NCBI RefSeq assembly: GCF_019649055.1
Contig: NW_026570337.1
Location: forward strand, 310,001 to 374,000
Length of the DNA stretch: 64,000 nucleotides
Source of the DNA: Paramacrobiotus metropolitanus
Lineage: Eukaryota; Tardigrada; Eutardigrada; Parachela; Macrobiotidae
Direction: 5' to 3'
Shown here: positions 11,003-20,628 of the stretch, in pieces
Numbering within the stretch: position 1 is the stretch's first letter
Layout: every line of letters starts with the position of its first letter
Notes under the pieces: model-generated
What the model was told of the DNA's origin: nothing
Database searches by the model: none
What the model saw: only the letters and a program-made list of their open reading frames with translations
Program-made: the position numbers and the translations under genes

Positions 11003-11930
11003 AGTAGTACGTTTGTTTAACTCACGCCAATTCTGCGCATGTGCATTTGCACGGATGCGCAAGTGTGTATGAGCATTTGCACACATGCGCATATGTATAA
11101 GTGCATTTGCAATTGCACACATGCGCACAAGTATACGATACACCTGTGCATGTGCATCTGCACGGATATGTGGATAAATGGAAATAATTTTGTAAATTTG
11201 ATTTGTATGCTGACCACAACACAGTATGTCGTGATTGAATGTACCATGTACCATGGTACATGGCCCAGGTACATGGTACAGGTACCGTTACCATGGTAAC
11301 GCGTACCTGGTGCCAAGTACCAGTCGCATAATAACAGATATGCATTGGCCTATGAAAATCTAGTTGGTAATTACAAACATGTGTGCATTCTATCTGAAAG
11401 TTACGGAAGAAAACTGTTTTCGGCCATTGTATACTATCCAATCTTTTTTTGAACCATTGCAACTGCTACTGATTTGTTTACCGGGTGTTGATATGATATT
11501 GTTGTACTATTCCATGGATTAACCAGGATTGATAGCCAATTACTTTCAAGCTCTAACGGAATAACGGGTAAGGGGGAAAGAAGTAAATGTTTGTTTGGTT
11601 TACTTTCGTTTCACCCTGAATTCCGATCTTGCGTCAGATTTCGTTCTGTTTGTGTGGATATTTAATTGCATTATTTAAAGCTTTATTGCATTTGATTTAC
11701 CAGCTTTACTTAATATATGTCGTCATAAACAACTCCGTTTATCATGGCATCATTTTGTAAATAAAAAAACCACAATATCAAACAATGTTTCGTCGGTACA
11801 TGTGACAAAAGAAATTGCAAACACTACAATTCCAGTTTCTGGATACAAAACGTTTTAATGTGTGAAAACCAGGCTCTGTAAAGTTTGGATTCCAAAACGC
11901 CCAGGGTGCCATTGCTATCAAAGGCCAGCA
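11003..11930 (+). repeat. Polinton left terminal inverted repeat
   Basis: About 928 bp, starting AGTAGTACGTTTG, recur inverted at the right end with only a few differences visible by eye, one being a 6-bp length change in a short repeat. The outer part holds tandem TGCATTTGCAC/ATGCGCA-type units, then a palindrome-rich block. Open frames rich in Cys and His across the outer part are by-products of this repeat and not genes. Confidence 0.95.
11230..11330 (+). promoter_or_regulatory. Palindrome-rich block in the terminal repeat
   Basis: Contains the perfect palindrome GTTACCATGGTAAC (11287-11300), several GGTACATGG-type words and TACCTGGTGCCA (11304-11315). The last motif recurs in the element's internal divergent promoter near 19.58 kb. 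Such blocks could bind an element-encoded protein at an origin or promoter; that is inference. Confidence 0.5.
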
Positions 11931-12157
11931 GTGCTTCCCACTATTTGCAAGTATTTAAGCACCGTAGATCCACCCTTTTTCGTGTCGAAGAACTCCCGAA
12001 ATACGGAATGGTCGTTATTGCGGACATCGGGTACCCTCCACATGGTATTCCGGGATCTGCGGTCTGAACAAAGGACTTAGGGTTACATTTTTTATCGGGC
12101 ATCTCGTTTATCTTTATTGCCTCACCTTTGTCGAAGAGACGGAACGCAGGATGTGAG

Positions 12158-12343
12158 TTATAGCGTCATATTACGTAATGTCTGATTCCAGGAATCACTT
12201 TGTAGGACTTTTCCTATTCCTTCCGTAATGATTATAGCAGCGAATACTATAAAAAATAACACGTACAGAATCACTAACAAAACTTTTTCGCATTTCTTCT
12301 GGACGCCAACAGCGTCCGGAAGCATATGCTGTAGCCCAGCCAT
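12158..12343 (-). CDS. Small single-pass membrane protein candidate (Polinton)
   Basis: A 61-codon frame from an ATG at 12343 has one strong hydrophobic segment (VLLVILYVLFFIVFAAIII). It lies between the left terminal repeat and the ATPase gene on the opposite strand. Small membrane proteins are not a recognised core part of the family, and a frame this short could be chance. Confidence 0.3.
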   Translation of the reverse strand: MAGLQHMLPDAVGVQKKCEKVLLVILYVLFFIVFAAIIITEGIGKVLQSDSWNQTLRNMTL

Positions 12344-12587
12344 GTTATGCACCTTGTGTTGTGTTTGCAGTGCTTAAATAGACTCGTTATTGTTTTTGTG
12401 CAGACATGAACATGAACAGAAGAGCGCTGAAAAGGTGTCACCTTTTCTGCTGGCTGAAGCAAGGAATACCAATCGAGAAACCATGTGCGGAGCGGTGGAT
12501 AGCTTCTAATTTCAACATCAGATTACTTAATTTGCTGAATTCGCCATTTAAGCACGTAGAACAATACTGAAAACATTATTTTCAAAA

Positions 12588-13274
12588 ATGTATAGTACTG
12601 TTAAAGAATATCCGCGCCTCAGTGCGCCCTTTGGGATGTGTGTTTGTGGACCGACCATGTCGGGTAAATCAGAGTTTGTTTTCTCATTAATTGAGCAACG
12701 GAACCGCATGATTGATAAACCACCAACAAAAATTATCTATTGTTACGGTGCTTGGCAAAGTGGATTCGAAAAGCTACTATCTGCAAACCCTTTTATAGAA
12801 TTTATTAAAGGATTGGACGAATTCTTTGCCTGTTCCGAGTCACTAGATGAAAAGGTGCCTACATTAGTTGTTATTGACGACTTGGCGACTGATCTCTGCA
12901 AAGACGTGCGGTGTGCCAATCTTTTTACACGCGGAATCCATCACAAAAATGTTTCAGTTATCGTGCTTCTACAAAATCTATTTAAGCAAGGCAATGTCAT
13001 GCGGGACATTACCCTCAATCTACAGTATCTAGTCCTTTTCAAAAACGTGAGAGATGTAAATCAAATAGCATTATTGGCCAGACAGACCGGACTGAAGCAA
13101 CTGGTTACTGCTTATAGTAAGGTCACTGCACTACCGTACCAACCTTTAATTTTGGACTTGCGACCAACGTGCCCAGAATACTTACGTATTCGCTCCCATA
13201 TCTTTCCCAACGAGCACATGAGGATTTATTTGGATCGAAATTCGTCACAACTGCCAAAATGTCGGAACGCGTAA
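12588..13274 (+). CDS. Polinton packaging ATPase
   Basis: A 228-residue protein with a Walker A motif (GPTMSGKS) near residue 22 and a Walker B (TLVVIDDLA) near residue 90. This is the A32/FtsK-HerA-type genome-packaging ATPase shared by Polintons, virophages and large DNA viruses. Length fits the family. It is the first large gene inside the left terminal repeat, and most other genes follow on the same strand. Confidence 0.9.
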   Translation: MYSTVKEYPRLSAPFGMCVCGPTMSGKSEFVFSLIEQRNRMIDKPPTKIIYCYGAWQSGFEKLLSANPFIEFIKGLDEFFACSESLDEKVPTLVVIDDLATDLCKDVRCANLFTRGIHHKNVSVIVLLQNLFKQGNVMRDITLNLQYLVLFKNVRDVNQIALLARQTGLKQLVTAYSKVTALPYQPLILDLRPTCPEYLRIRSHIFPNEHMRIYLDRNSSQLPKCRNA

Positions 13275-13435
13275 AATCGTTAGCACCCTTTATCATCACC
13301 CTACAGAATTTAAAACCGCGACAACGACGCGTTCTGATGAGTTACATGAGTAAACCGCAGATGAAAGCTTTGGAAGAAATCGCCGTCAACATTGTAAAAA
13401 AATACTGTCGCATTGACACCATCCCAAATGGATAA
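13259..13435 (+). CDS. Small Polinton protein of unknown role (58 aa)
   Basis: Starts at ATG 13259 (MSERVKSLAP) and overlaps the end of the ATPase frame by a few codons, a compact viral-like arrangement. It is helical and basic by inspection (NLKPRQRRVLMSYMSKP). I recognise no domain. Confidence 0.5.
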   Translation: MSERVKSLAPFIITLQNLKPRQRRVLMSYMSKPQMKALEEIAVNIVKKYCRIDTIPNG

Positions 13436-13585
13436 ATGTAAACGCCATCGCAAAGCATTAAAGCTCATTGCACTGCGACGCTATCCTCTCAAACAAAAGC
13501 GAATAATCTTACAACAAGGAGGATTTATTGGGGCTATCTTACCGGTTATTGCTGGGGTCCTAACATCGTTGATTGGAAATGGATG
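13430..13585 (+). CDS. Small basic-hydrophobic protein, minor-capsid-like
   Basis: A roughly 51-residue frame from ATG 13430 starts with a very basic stretch (KCKRHRKALKLIALRRYP) and ends in a glycine-flanked hydrophobic segment (GGFIGAILPVIAGVLTSLI). Short proteins of this kind, resembling adenovirus pX-type components, occur in Polinton-like gene sets. The assignment rests on composition only. Confidence 0.45.
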
Positions 13586-14244
13586 AGTACTATATTGTTC
13601 CTAGACGCATTATGGAAGAGCGCCTGCATGAGAAAATACAAGTTAACAAAGAACCTCCGGAAGCCAGAGCTGTTGTTTCTTTGGACGAACTTGTTGCCAA
13701 AACCTTAAGACGAACCGATATAAACGAGTATGAGAAAGCCGACCTGCTAACAAGCATTTTGGAGCGTTTCTTAGCATTGAAACAAAAAGTCTTACCTGAC
13801 GAAAACCCTGTGCAATTCTCCGATGAAACCGTGTTGCAACCGGCACCATTAGGAGTACAACAAGAGCTGGAAAAGTTTCGCAAACGCAAAAGAACTGACG
13901 AAGATGAAATAGAACAAGTGCCAAAGCAACCGCGCCCACAATTATTTCCATCGACGTTGCCAACCAAAGGGCAAAAAAGGTATCTGGAAGACGATCGAGA
14001 TGGTCCAATAAAACATGGTCGTGTTGCCTTGTTTCCACCAACACTGCCAGCAAAAGGACGAAAGCGTAAAACCGCGGACGATCATCCAAATAGCCGTAAA
14101 CAACGCCGTGTACCCTTGTTTCCATTATCCATTGGAAAAAGGAAAACGGAAAGTGCCAACGAAGATACCGGTCGGAAACTGCGTTCCCGAACTGTTCAAA
14201 GTGGTAGTGGTCAACATAGGATTCAGTGGATAACCTTACCATAA
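13573..14244 (+). CDS. Basic, low-complexity Polinton protein (223 aa)
   Basis: The first ~85 residues look helical. The remainder is Lys/Arg/Pro-rich with three loose repeats around a LFP(S/P)TLP(T/A)KG motif and basic KRK clusters. It may be a DNA-binding or core protein. No known domain is recognised, and the role is inferred only from composition and its place between the small capsid-like gene and the integrase. Confidence 0.55.
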   Translation: MEMDEYYIVPRRIMEERLHEKIQVNKEPPEARAVVSLDELVAKTLRRTDINEYEKADLLTSILERFLALKQKVLPDENPVQFSDETVLQPAPLGVQQELEKFRKRKRTDEDEIEQVPKQPRPQLFPSTLPTKGQKRYLEDDRDGPIKHGRVALFPPTLPAKGRKRKTADDHPNSRKQRRVPLFPLSIGKRKTESANEDTGRKLRSRTVQSGSGQHRIQWITLP

Positions 14245-14319
14245 TGTCCAGCTTTCTTCCTACTGTATTGCGACTGTGTCGGATATTTAAGATCAATTGC
14301 GTATCCAGTTGTTGCAATA

Positions 14320-15372
14320 ATGGAGAAACTGATGAAAAAATATCTGAACCCTCGCGATCCCGGAAGTCTTGGCGGCGTCGACAGGTTCCGAAAAAGTTTA
14401 AAGACCAGAGCCGACAAACGGAAAGCACAGGCGATCTTGCAGGAGATCGATGCCTACACTGTCAACAAAGAATCACGCAAACGCTTCCCGCGCAACCGCA
14501 TAATAACAACTAACCTCCGCCAACAGTATCAAGCGGATCTGGCCGATCTAGCCAAGTATTCGAAGGAAAACGATGGATACAAATATTTGCTGTTTGTTAT
14601 TGATTGTTTTTCCAAGAAACTCAGTATTCAACCTCTGAAAACCAAAACGGGTGCTGATACCAAGGAAGCGCTAACCAATGCGTTCAATGATTTGGGAGAG
14701 CCGGAAAAACTGCAATATGATAAAGGGACTGAGATGTTGAATAGAACGGTGGCCAAGTACTTGAAAGACAAACAAATTCAGTTCTTCACTTCCGAGAACG
14801 AAGACATCAAGTGTTCCATGGCGGAGCGCGTTATTCGAACCATCAAAACGCGGATATTTCGATTGTTTCGGTCCCGCTTATCGACGCGCTATATTGACAA
14901 AATGCAAGACCTGGTGTACTCGTACAACCATTCCAAACACCGTGCGCATGGTATGCGACCCAGTGATGTACGGCAAGACAATTCGTTGGCAGTGTACAAT
15001 GCTTTGTACAAGCACAAAGACGTCAAGAAGCCACGGTACAAAGTCGGTGATGCCGTGCGGATTGCGGTGCATAAAACAAAGGTGGAAAAAGGGTATACTT
15101 ACCGTTTCAAAGAAGAAATCTTCTACATCCATCAGGTGATCCCGCATCGTATTCCGGTCTATCGTTTGAAGGATTACCAAGATGAAGTTATTAAAGGAAC
15201 GTTTTATGAGCATGAACTGTCACCAGTCTCGAATCCACAGCATAAGGAACACGCAATTGATTTTATTGTTAAGCGGCGCGGAAAGAAAGCATTAGTCCGT
15301 TGGTTAGGTTACGGACCCGAACACGATTCTTGGGAACCACTATCATATTTGAAGGAGCGCCTTTCTACATAA
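14320..15372 (+). CDS. Polinton retroviral-type integrase with chromodomain
   Basis: A 350-residue protein. The rve core gives the DDE triad: Asp in QYQADLADL, Asp in LQYDKGTE, Glu in SMAERVIRT. A C-terminal chromodomain follows (IDFIVKRRGKKALVRWLGYG ... DSWEPLSYL), as in most Polinton integrases; chromodomains read methylated histones and can bias targeting. Length is normal and the frame is open. It catalyses insertion of the element and is consistent with the observed 6-bp target duplication. Confidence 0.93.
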   Translation: MEKLMKKYLNPRDPGSLGGVDRFRKSLKTRADKRKAQAILQEIDAYTVNKESRKRFPRNRIITTNLRQQYQADLADLAKYSKENDGYKYLLFVIDCFSKKLSIQPLKTKTGADTKEALTNAFNDLGEPEKLQYDKGTEMLNRTVAKYLKDKQIQFFTSENEDIKCSMAERVIRTIKTRIFRLFRSRLSTRYIDKMQDLVYSYNHSKHRAHGMRPSDVRQDNSLAVYNALYKHKDVKKPRYKVGDAVRIAVHKTKVEKGYTYRFKEEIFYIHQVIPHRIPVYRLKDYQDEVIKGTFYEHELSPVSNPQHKEHAIDFIVKRRGKKALVRWLGYGPEHDSWEPLSYLKERLST

Positions 15373-16310
15373 CCTTACCCAGTGATGTCGCCACAGAAGC
15401 GGCCAACACGCCCTCCAACTGGACTACCAAACTGAAGCATCCCATTACCTTGAAGGGCAAATGGGAAATGGCCCTGGTGGAACTGCAGTATTTAAATTCT
15501 TTCTATACTCTACCTACCGAGCAAAAAATTCAACTGGATATTGTCCGCGAATTTCGGGTTAAAAAAGAAGAAGACTTTATTGATAGCGTCAATTACGTTG
15601 TGCACCAAGAAATTTTGACGGTTCCTCCCGGAAATTATAAGAATGCCGAGCTTTTACTGCAAACCGTCAACAACTTAGCTCCTACAATCGGACCGTACAT
15701 GGTGGATGACGCTCTACATCAGGATAAAAGTGCTTTGCCGGATAACAAAGCTTTCAACTTGCAATTTTTTAACCTCAACAAACCACCGAGTGAAACTGCT
15801 TATTGGCAACGATCGAGTGTCAGTTACGTTTCCCCCCTGGATCCGTTACCTTGCAAAAAATACTCGGGTTTGAACAAGCGGAATTTAAACCAGATGTACC
15901 CGCAGAAACTCACTCCAATGCACTGGGACCCTTTCCGTTTGTTACCAAAACCAGTAGCATCAAGTACTTGTCATTCCTCAGTAAAGCTCCTCCACCTAAA
16001 CTGACCACCTTCTTGTCGGAACGACCGGTGAACACCATGCTGGGGAACCAAAGCCTGTTTCTGTACAGTGATGTTGCAGACTACAGCCTGATTGGTGATA
16101 CTGCCGCGCAGTTTTGCGCGCTGTACCTATTAGAGGGAGGTCAACCAAATTGTGGAAGCACGTTTCGACATTCCCCACTATGTTCCCGTATTACGCCAAC
16201 ATTTCGAAACTATTCATTTAACTATTGCCAACGACCTGGGTGACGACGCTAAATTTCAGACGGGAAAATCACTAGTAAAATTACATTTTCGACCACAACG
16301 CTTATACTGA
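15340..16310 (+). pseudogene. Polinton penton-like minor capsid gene region (broken)
   Basis: The start (FYITLPSDVATEAANTPSNW, then KGKWEMALVELQYLNSFY) matches a conserved structural protein of Polintons and adintoviruses, commonly assigned as the penton or minor capsid component. It lies directly after the integrase. The region appears broken in this copy. Confidence 0.6.
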
Positions 16311-16362
16311 AAATGCCCTCGTCGCCTATGTCCCAGACCCGCGACGCTACGAAAACGTTTTC

Positions 16363-16716
16363 GTGAGCCAAACGGGAGGAAGTGCTCTCATTCGCTATCG
16401 TGGCACACTACAAAATGGATCCGGGTTCCCACAAATTTTGAAGAATTTATTTGCCAAAATTACCAACTTTGCCAAACCGATACTGCGTAGAGCAGCGCCG
16501 CATGCTAAAGCTGCTTTAGAAGCCGCCACCCCTCACTTGCAAGATGCGGCAACCGGGGTTATTAAAGAAGCAGGAGCGGCGATTGGTAAACGCCTAGTTT
16601 CGCAAGAAGGAGAAGGCGTTCGGAAGAAACAACGTGTTAAACGTAAAGTACATCGCATTAAACGTATTCCGCCAACCAGCATTCCGGACTTTTCTAAACA
16701 ATGGCACTGCTCATGA
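16363..16716 (+). CDS. Polinton pVI-like minor capsid protein
   Basis: About 117 residues, with a GSGFPQILKNLFAKI-type amphipathic start, an Ala-rich helical middle and a strongly basic C terminus (KKQRVKRKVHRIKRI). This matches the small proteins resembling adenovirus protein VI that sit beside the major capsid gene in Polinton-like elements. The call rests on composition, size and position. Confidence 0.55.
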   Translation: MSQTGGSALIRYRGTLQNGSGFPQILKNLFAKITNFAKPILRRAAPHAKAALEAATPHLQDAATGVIKEAGAAIGKRLVSQEGEGVRKKQRVKRKVHRIKRIPPTSIPDFSKQWHCS

Positions 16717-18037
16717 TGGAACATTCCGAACCGGCCATGCAGCTGGAAAATCAGCTGTTTGCCTTGCCGGCTACATTGACCGACCGCTGGCGTACCGAAC
16801 ACGAGAAACTGAACCCTACAACTATTTTGACCGACAATGGATCCGCTGGTGACATTAATTTCTTTATACCACCTAGTACGGCTGGTCTGCTCAGTTTGGC
16901 AGATATGATATTGGAGTTGGAAGTGGGCATCAAAGTGCGTAAAACTACCGGTGACTGGGAATTGGTAACCGCGGATGATGGGGTGGCACCGGTCAATAAT
17001 TTCTTGCACTCGCTCTTCTCATCCTGTCATGTAACGGTAGCCAATCGACTGATCTCGGATGCCGCCACGTTCTATCCATACCGAGCATACTTTGAGTCAT
17101 TGCTATCGCATAGCAAAGAGGCTCAAAGTAGCCAGTTGACTTCGGCTGCATTCTATTTGGACACGCCCGCCAAACATAACGATGAGACGTCTAATCAAGG
17201 AGAAAAGAGCCGTAAGGCTTTATTTCAAACCGGACAATATGTTCAACTTTCTGGAAGACTATTTTCGGACTTGTTTGACCAAAGCAAACCACTGTGCACA
17301 GGGGTTCCTGTGAACATCCGTCTGGTAGTCAGCCGCCCTGAATTTGCCCTGCGTGTGTGGGATAAAGATGCCACGAAAACGTTTAAGCCCTTCATTCGCA
17401 ATGCTCGGTTGTCTATCCGACGCTACATTCCCTCACCGGATTTTCTGACAGCTGTTGCTGGTGAATTGTTAAAGAAAACCGTCAAATATCATGTTGAGCG
17501 GATAGTTATGCGCGTGTCGGACATTCCTCAAAAGACGCAAAGCACCGTGGTCAGCAATCTACAGATTGGGCAAATACCCAAAGTCGTGTTCGTTGGATTT
17601 GTCGATAGCGAAGATTTTCACGGATCCATCAAAAAGAATCCGTTTAACTTTCAACATTTCAACATTACACAACTTAGTGTGGAAGTGGATGGTCAGAGCT
17701 TCCTAGCAAACCCTATATAAGTGATTTTGAACACAACTTATCCTTGGAGTGCTACGATGGTTTGCTCGATACTCTGGGATACCGACCGAGTTTGCAAGGC
17801 GGACTACCGTTCAACCGCACCGAATATAATCAAGGATATACCGTATTTGGTTTTGACCTTACACCAGGACATACTGGCCGGGGACCTTTGACCTTGATAA
17901 AACAAGGAAATCTGAGTGTATCAGTTTCCTTTGCTAAACCATTGACGACAACAATCATGATGGTGTGCATGCTGATTTATGACAGCATCATCGAAATTAA
18001 TCAACATCGCCAGTTGATTGCGGATTTTTCAACATGA
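16701..18037 (+). pseudogene. Polinton major capsid protein gene region (broken)
   Basis: The protein sequence is that of the double-jelly-roll major capsid protein. The early part has LNPTTILTDNGSAGDINFFI, and the C-terminal end carries the characteristic block GYTVFGFDLTPG followed by QGNLSVSVSFAKPL. It sits between the pVI-like gene and the protease, the usual order. The gene region is near full length but appears broken in this copy. Confidence 0.8.
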
Positions 18038-18546
18038 ACACGGAGCAAATTCACCACTGTCTGCAGGGAAATCCTGTTACCACCCAGCTGTTCCGCGGTG
18101 TGTTTGCCAGTGACCAAGTTCCGCCATGTTTAGCCCCGTACCCTGGAGCATGTGTAGTTAACACAGACCCCTCTGACCAAAATGGCGCACACTGGATTGC
18201 TTTGCTACAAACCCAAGCGGGAATCTTGGAAGTGTTTGATTCGTATGGTAAAGCGTTGGAAACGTATTCTCAGCACTTCTCTATGCTTGCTCAGAATAAT
18301 ACTATTGTCTGTCAAGACGAACAGTTTCAGTCCGAATATAGTACCGTGTGTGGTCAATATTGCTTATTTTTTGTTTTGAGACGCGCTAGCGGCGAATCTT
18401 TCACTAATATTGTACATTTATTTACCGATAATCGAACAAGCAACGACAAGATGGTGTGTCAGTATGTAAATTCTTTTTTTGATATCAACACAGCACTAGT
18501 TGACGGATCTTTTCTCCGTCAGATATGTCAACGATTAATGAAATGA
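18034..18546 (+). CDS. Polinton adenain-type cysteine protease
   Basis: A 170-residue protein of the C5/Ulp1-like fold used for capsid maturation. Visible catalytic residues are His in GAHWIALL, Asp in LEVFDSYG, Gln in DEQFQSE and Cys in VCGQYCLFF. Length is close to adenain. It immediately follows the capsid gene. Confidence 0.9.
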   Translation: MNTEQIHHCLQGNPVTTQLFRGVFASDQVPPCLAPYPGACVVNTDPSDQNGAHWIALLQTQAGILEVFDSYGKALETYSQHFSMLAQNNTIVCQDEQFQSEYSTVCGQYCLFFVLRRASGESFTNIVHLFTDNRTSNDKMVCQYVNSFFDINTALVDGSFLRQICQRLMK

Positions 18547-18640
18547 ACCATGCAAAAACGATCTGTTCAAAGAAATAAATAGAACAAATGCCGTGTTATA
18601 CTGTAGTGACAACCATAAAATGCATTACAGAAATCCTAAG

Positions 18641-19480
18641 TTAAACTTGGTTCAGAGAGCAGTTTACTTGCATACGGATTTGATTTTCATGTGTATCCAA
18701 ATACTTCACCACATCCAAACTTAAGGCTTGCTTAAAGCTCAGTTCTTCAAAACCAAACAAAATGCCATGCACAAAACGAGCATCCAACAGACGTTGCACA
18801 GCATCTTTCCATTCCGTATCCGTTAACACGTCCCGGAAATCAGGGCATCTTTCATGAACTAGTTTCACCATAGCATCAATAATAGCGTCGCACAACTTCT
18901 CATGACAAAGACCTTTTTTATCAGCATCCACATCCTCAACGATTTCGTCCACACTGACAATATGTTTGAAGAGAGTGAAATCCCGTATGAGTTCTTTCAA
19001 CGCTTCGTAGCACTTCTCGTTCAATGAAATCCCGTTTCTCGTGGGCATCAAATCACCTTCTTGAGACCGCTGATAGCGGCGAAAGCTGGCCACGTTAGGA
19101 CGGCTCCAGCTGAAGTACACCCCCCGGTCCAGTAAGAATAAAGGAGGTAAATTTCCATTGGAATGATCCAGATCGGCTTTTCCCGTCAGCAGTAACGATA
19201 CCAAGCGCATGAATCCTCTTTTGGTAAGGCTTATCGTTTTCGCCCACGTCTGCTTCCATTTCCCGGGCGGCCCTTCCTTCCATTCACCAATAAAAATTCG
19301 AGTTTCTTCCCACTGATAATCGACATGCACAAATTTCTCGTAGCCCAGACGATACACAGGACGACCGCTCTCTGTGAAGGCTAAACGAGGATGAGTCTTC
19401 TCGACACTGCACTTAGTCTTGTTGACTAGTGGCATTTTAGGCTTCGAGTCTGAACGGCGGCGTTTTAGAGATGGTTCCAT
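18641..19480 (-). CDS. Polinton protein of unknown function, minus strand (279 aa)
   Basis: Starts at an ATG at 19480 (MEPSLKRRRSDSKPK), giving a basic, nuclear-localisation-like N terminus, then a mixed alpha/beta domain (YQWEETRIFIGEWKEGP ... LTKRGFMRLVSLLL) and a helical C-terminal half. It is the only long minus-strand gene in the element. It is divergently transcribed from the next gene across a palindrome-containing promoter of about 176 bp. I do not recognise the family. Confidence 0.65.
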   Translation of the reverse strand: MEPSLKRRRSDSKPKMPLVNKTKCSVEKTHPRLAFTESGRPVYRLGYEKFVHVDYQWEETRIFIGEWKEGPPGKWKQTWAKTISLTKRGFMRLVSLLLTGKADLDHSNGNLPPLFLLDRGVYFSWSRPNVASFRRYQRSQEGDLMPTRNGISLNEKCYEALKELIRDFTLFKHIVSVDEIVEDVDADKKGLCHEKLCDAIIDAMVKLVHERCPDFRDVLTDTEWKDAVQRLLDARFVHGILFGFEELSFKQALSLDVVKYLDTHENQIRMQVNCSLNQV

Positions 19481-19564
19481 TTTTGTCAGAGCTGAACTCA
19501 AATGAAGTGTATGTTGAGCGCACGCAAGTTGTAAAACAAATGTTTGAAGGTCAACTGTGGTACA

Positions 19565-19591
19565 TGGTGCCAGGTAAAGTACCTGGCACCA
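19565..19591. promoter_or_regulatory. Perfect 12-bp palindrome in the Polinton divergent promoter
   Basis: TGGTGCCAGGTA and its exact inverse TACCTGGCACCA are separated by 3 bp, in the gap between two divergent genes. Variants of this motif occur in the terminal repeats. Probably a binding site for a dimeric regulator or replication protein; the protein is unknown. Confidence 0.65.
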
Positions 19592-19656
19592 GGTACCATA
19601 AACCAACGCTGTTGCCAAGTGATAAACGAGTTGTGTATTTCAGTCTAGTCTTGACC

Positions 19657-20160
19657 ATGGCTCTGCCATGTGTTTTAGATGCTGATTGGTTTATAATTGA
19701 AAAGGTACCATATATCAAACAGCTGGCCTTCTCGTGCCCAGAAAAACATGACAGTGGGCAGTACACCTTCAGCTTACCACGATCAGCCGGTAAACACGCT
19801 CGCGAGTTGCAGAAACAGGCCAAGCATTCCCATGGACTTCTCTGGAGCACCTTTGGTGATTATCGACACAATCAAGTGACGGTTGCCTTGGAAGACATGT
19901 TTAACCGTATTGGCCGTCCTAGTAAGCTAACTTTCTATGCCAAGGGTTTGGAGAAGTGCCGTTTACTGGAGCGTTATGTGCCCCAAGTGGTCAATCTTGA
20001 GGAACTAGGTTGCCCCGTCTATCACCGTCTAACAGATGTGCCCCAAACAACACTGCGCAAAGCTATTCGGTTCGGTTTGTGGTTCTACTGCCATGCCAAA
20101 CATCATGAATGTCGTTGCCGTTGCGGATTTAAACACTATCCTCAATCTGAAGGAGATTGA
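19657..20160 (+). CDS. Polinton protein of unknown function, plus strand (167 aa)
   Basis: I choose the ATG at 19657 (MALPCVLDADWFIIE) because the frame upstream is the palindromic promoter. Notable residues are the YAKGLEKCRLLERYV block and a Cys/His-rich end (YCHAKHHECRCRCG). The arrangement loosely recalls nuclease-like proteins seen in invertebrate mobile elements, but I cannot name the family. It overlaps the start of the TBP-like gene. Confidence 0.6.
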   Translation: MALPCVLDADWFIIEKVPYIKQLAFSCPEKHDSGQYTFSLPRSAGKHARELQKQAKHSHGLLWSTFGDYRHNQVTVALEDMFNRIGRPSKLTFYAKGLEKCRLLERYVPQVVNLEELGCPVYHRLTDVPQTTLRKAIRFGLWFYCHAKHHECRCRCGFKHYPQSEGD

Positions 20161-20608
20161 AAAGAAAGTACCGATGGCGCAGTATATTCCCCGCAAGTTT
20201 TCCGGCTTACTCATTCGTATTCTGTCTCCCTATAAAGCACATTGCCAACTTTATTCCAACGGAAAAATCACGGTCAATGGCGCTCGTTCGGAATCTGCTG
20301 CCAGAGAATTGGTCGACAAGTTTACCAGCATTCTTCAATCAATTGGGTACCGTTGTATCGTTTCGGGATTTCGAATTGTTAACATTGTTGTCAGTCATGA
20401 TTTTGATAAACGTATACATATTGAGAAATTTAGTCAACATTACAAGTTGGAATATACTCCTGAATTGTTTAGTGGTTTACGTATAAAATTGCCTTGGTGT
20501 ACTGCTGTGCTCTTTCCATCGGGAAAGTGCAACTTTTTGGGATTGAAAGAAATGCATAACATACAAATATCTGTAGACTTTGTCGGTAGAATGATTGCAA
20601 TGCAATAA
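20093..20608 (+). CDS. TATA-binding-protein-like protein (Polinton-encoded)
   Basis: A 171-residue protein (or 167 from ATG 20105) with both repeats of the TBP saddle. Repeat 1 has LNLKEIEKK, YIPRKFSGLLIRI, YSNGKITVNGARSE and an ARELVDKFTSILQSIG helix. Repeat 2 has FRIVNIVVSHDF, YTPELFSGLRIKL and LFPSGKCNFLGLKE. Three of the four positions of the DNA-intercalating Phe pairs keep Phe and one is Tyr. The size is that of the TBP core. It is the last gene before the right terminal repeat and overlaps its upstream neighbour. TBP nucleates RNA polymerase initiation, so a role in element transcription is the natural inference. Confidence 0.85.
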   Translation: MPNIMNVVAVADLNTILNLKEIEKKVPMAQYIPRKFSGLLIRILSPYKAHCQLYSNGKITVNGARSESAARELVDKFTSILQSIGYRCIVSGFRIVNIVVSHDFDKRIHIEKFSQHYKLEYTPELFSGLRIKLPWCTAVLFPSGKCNFLGLKEMHNIQISVDFVGRMIAMQ

Positions 20609-20628
20609 ATTTATTCAATTGTGTATCA

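Noticed and set aside
11017-11462. Overlapping Cys/His-rich frames on both strands in the Polinton terminal repeat
   Set aside because: They read through tandem GCA/TGCAC units and recur at the other end, as expected from repeats. No domain.
14878-15213. Minus-strand frame within the integrase gene
   Set aside because: Shadow of the plus-strand integrase, which shows all catalytic residues.
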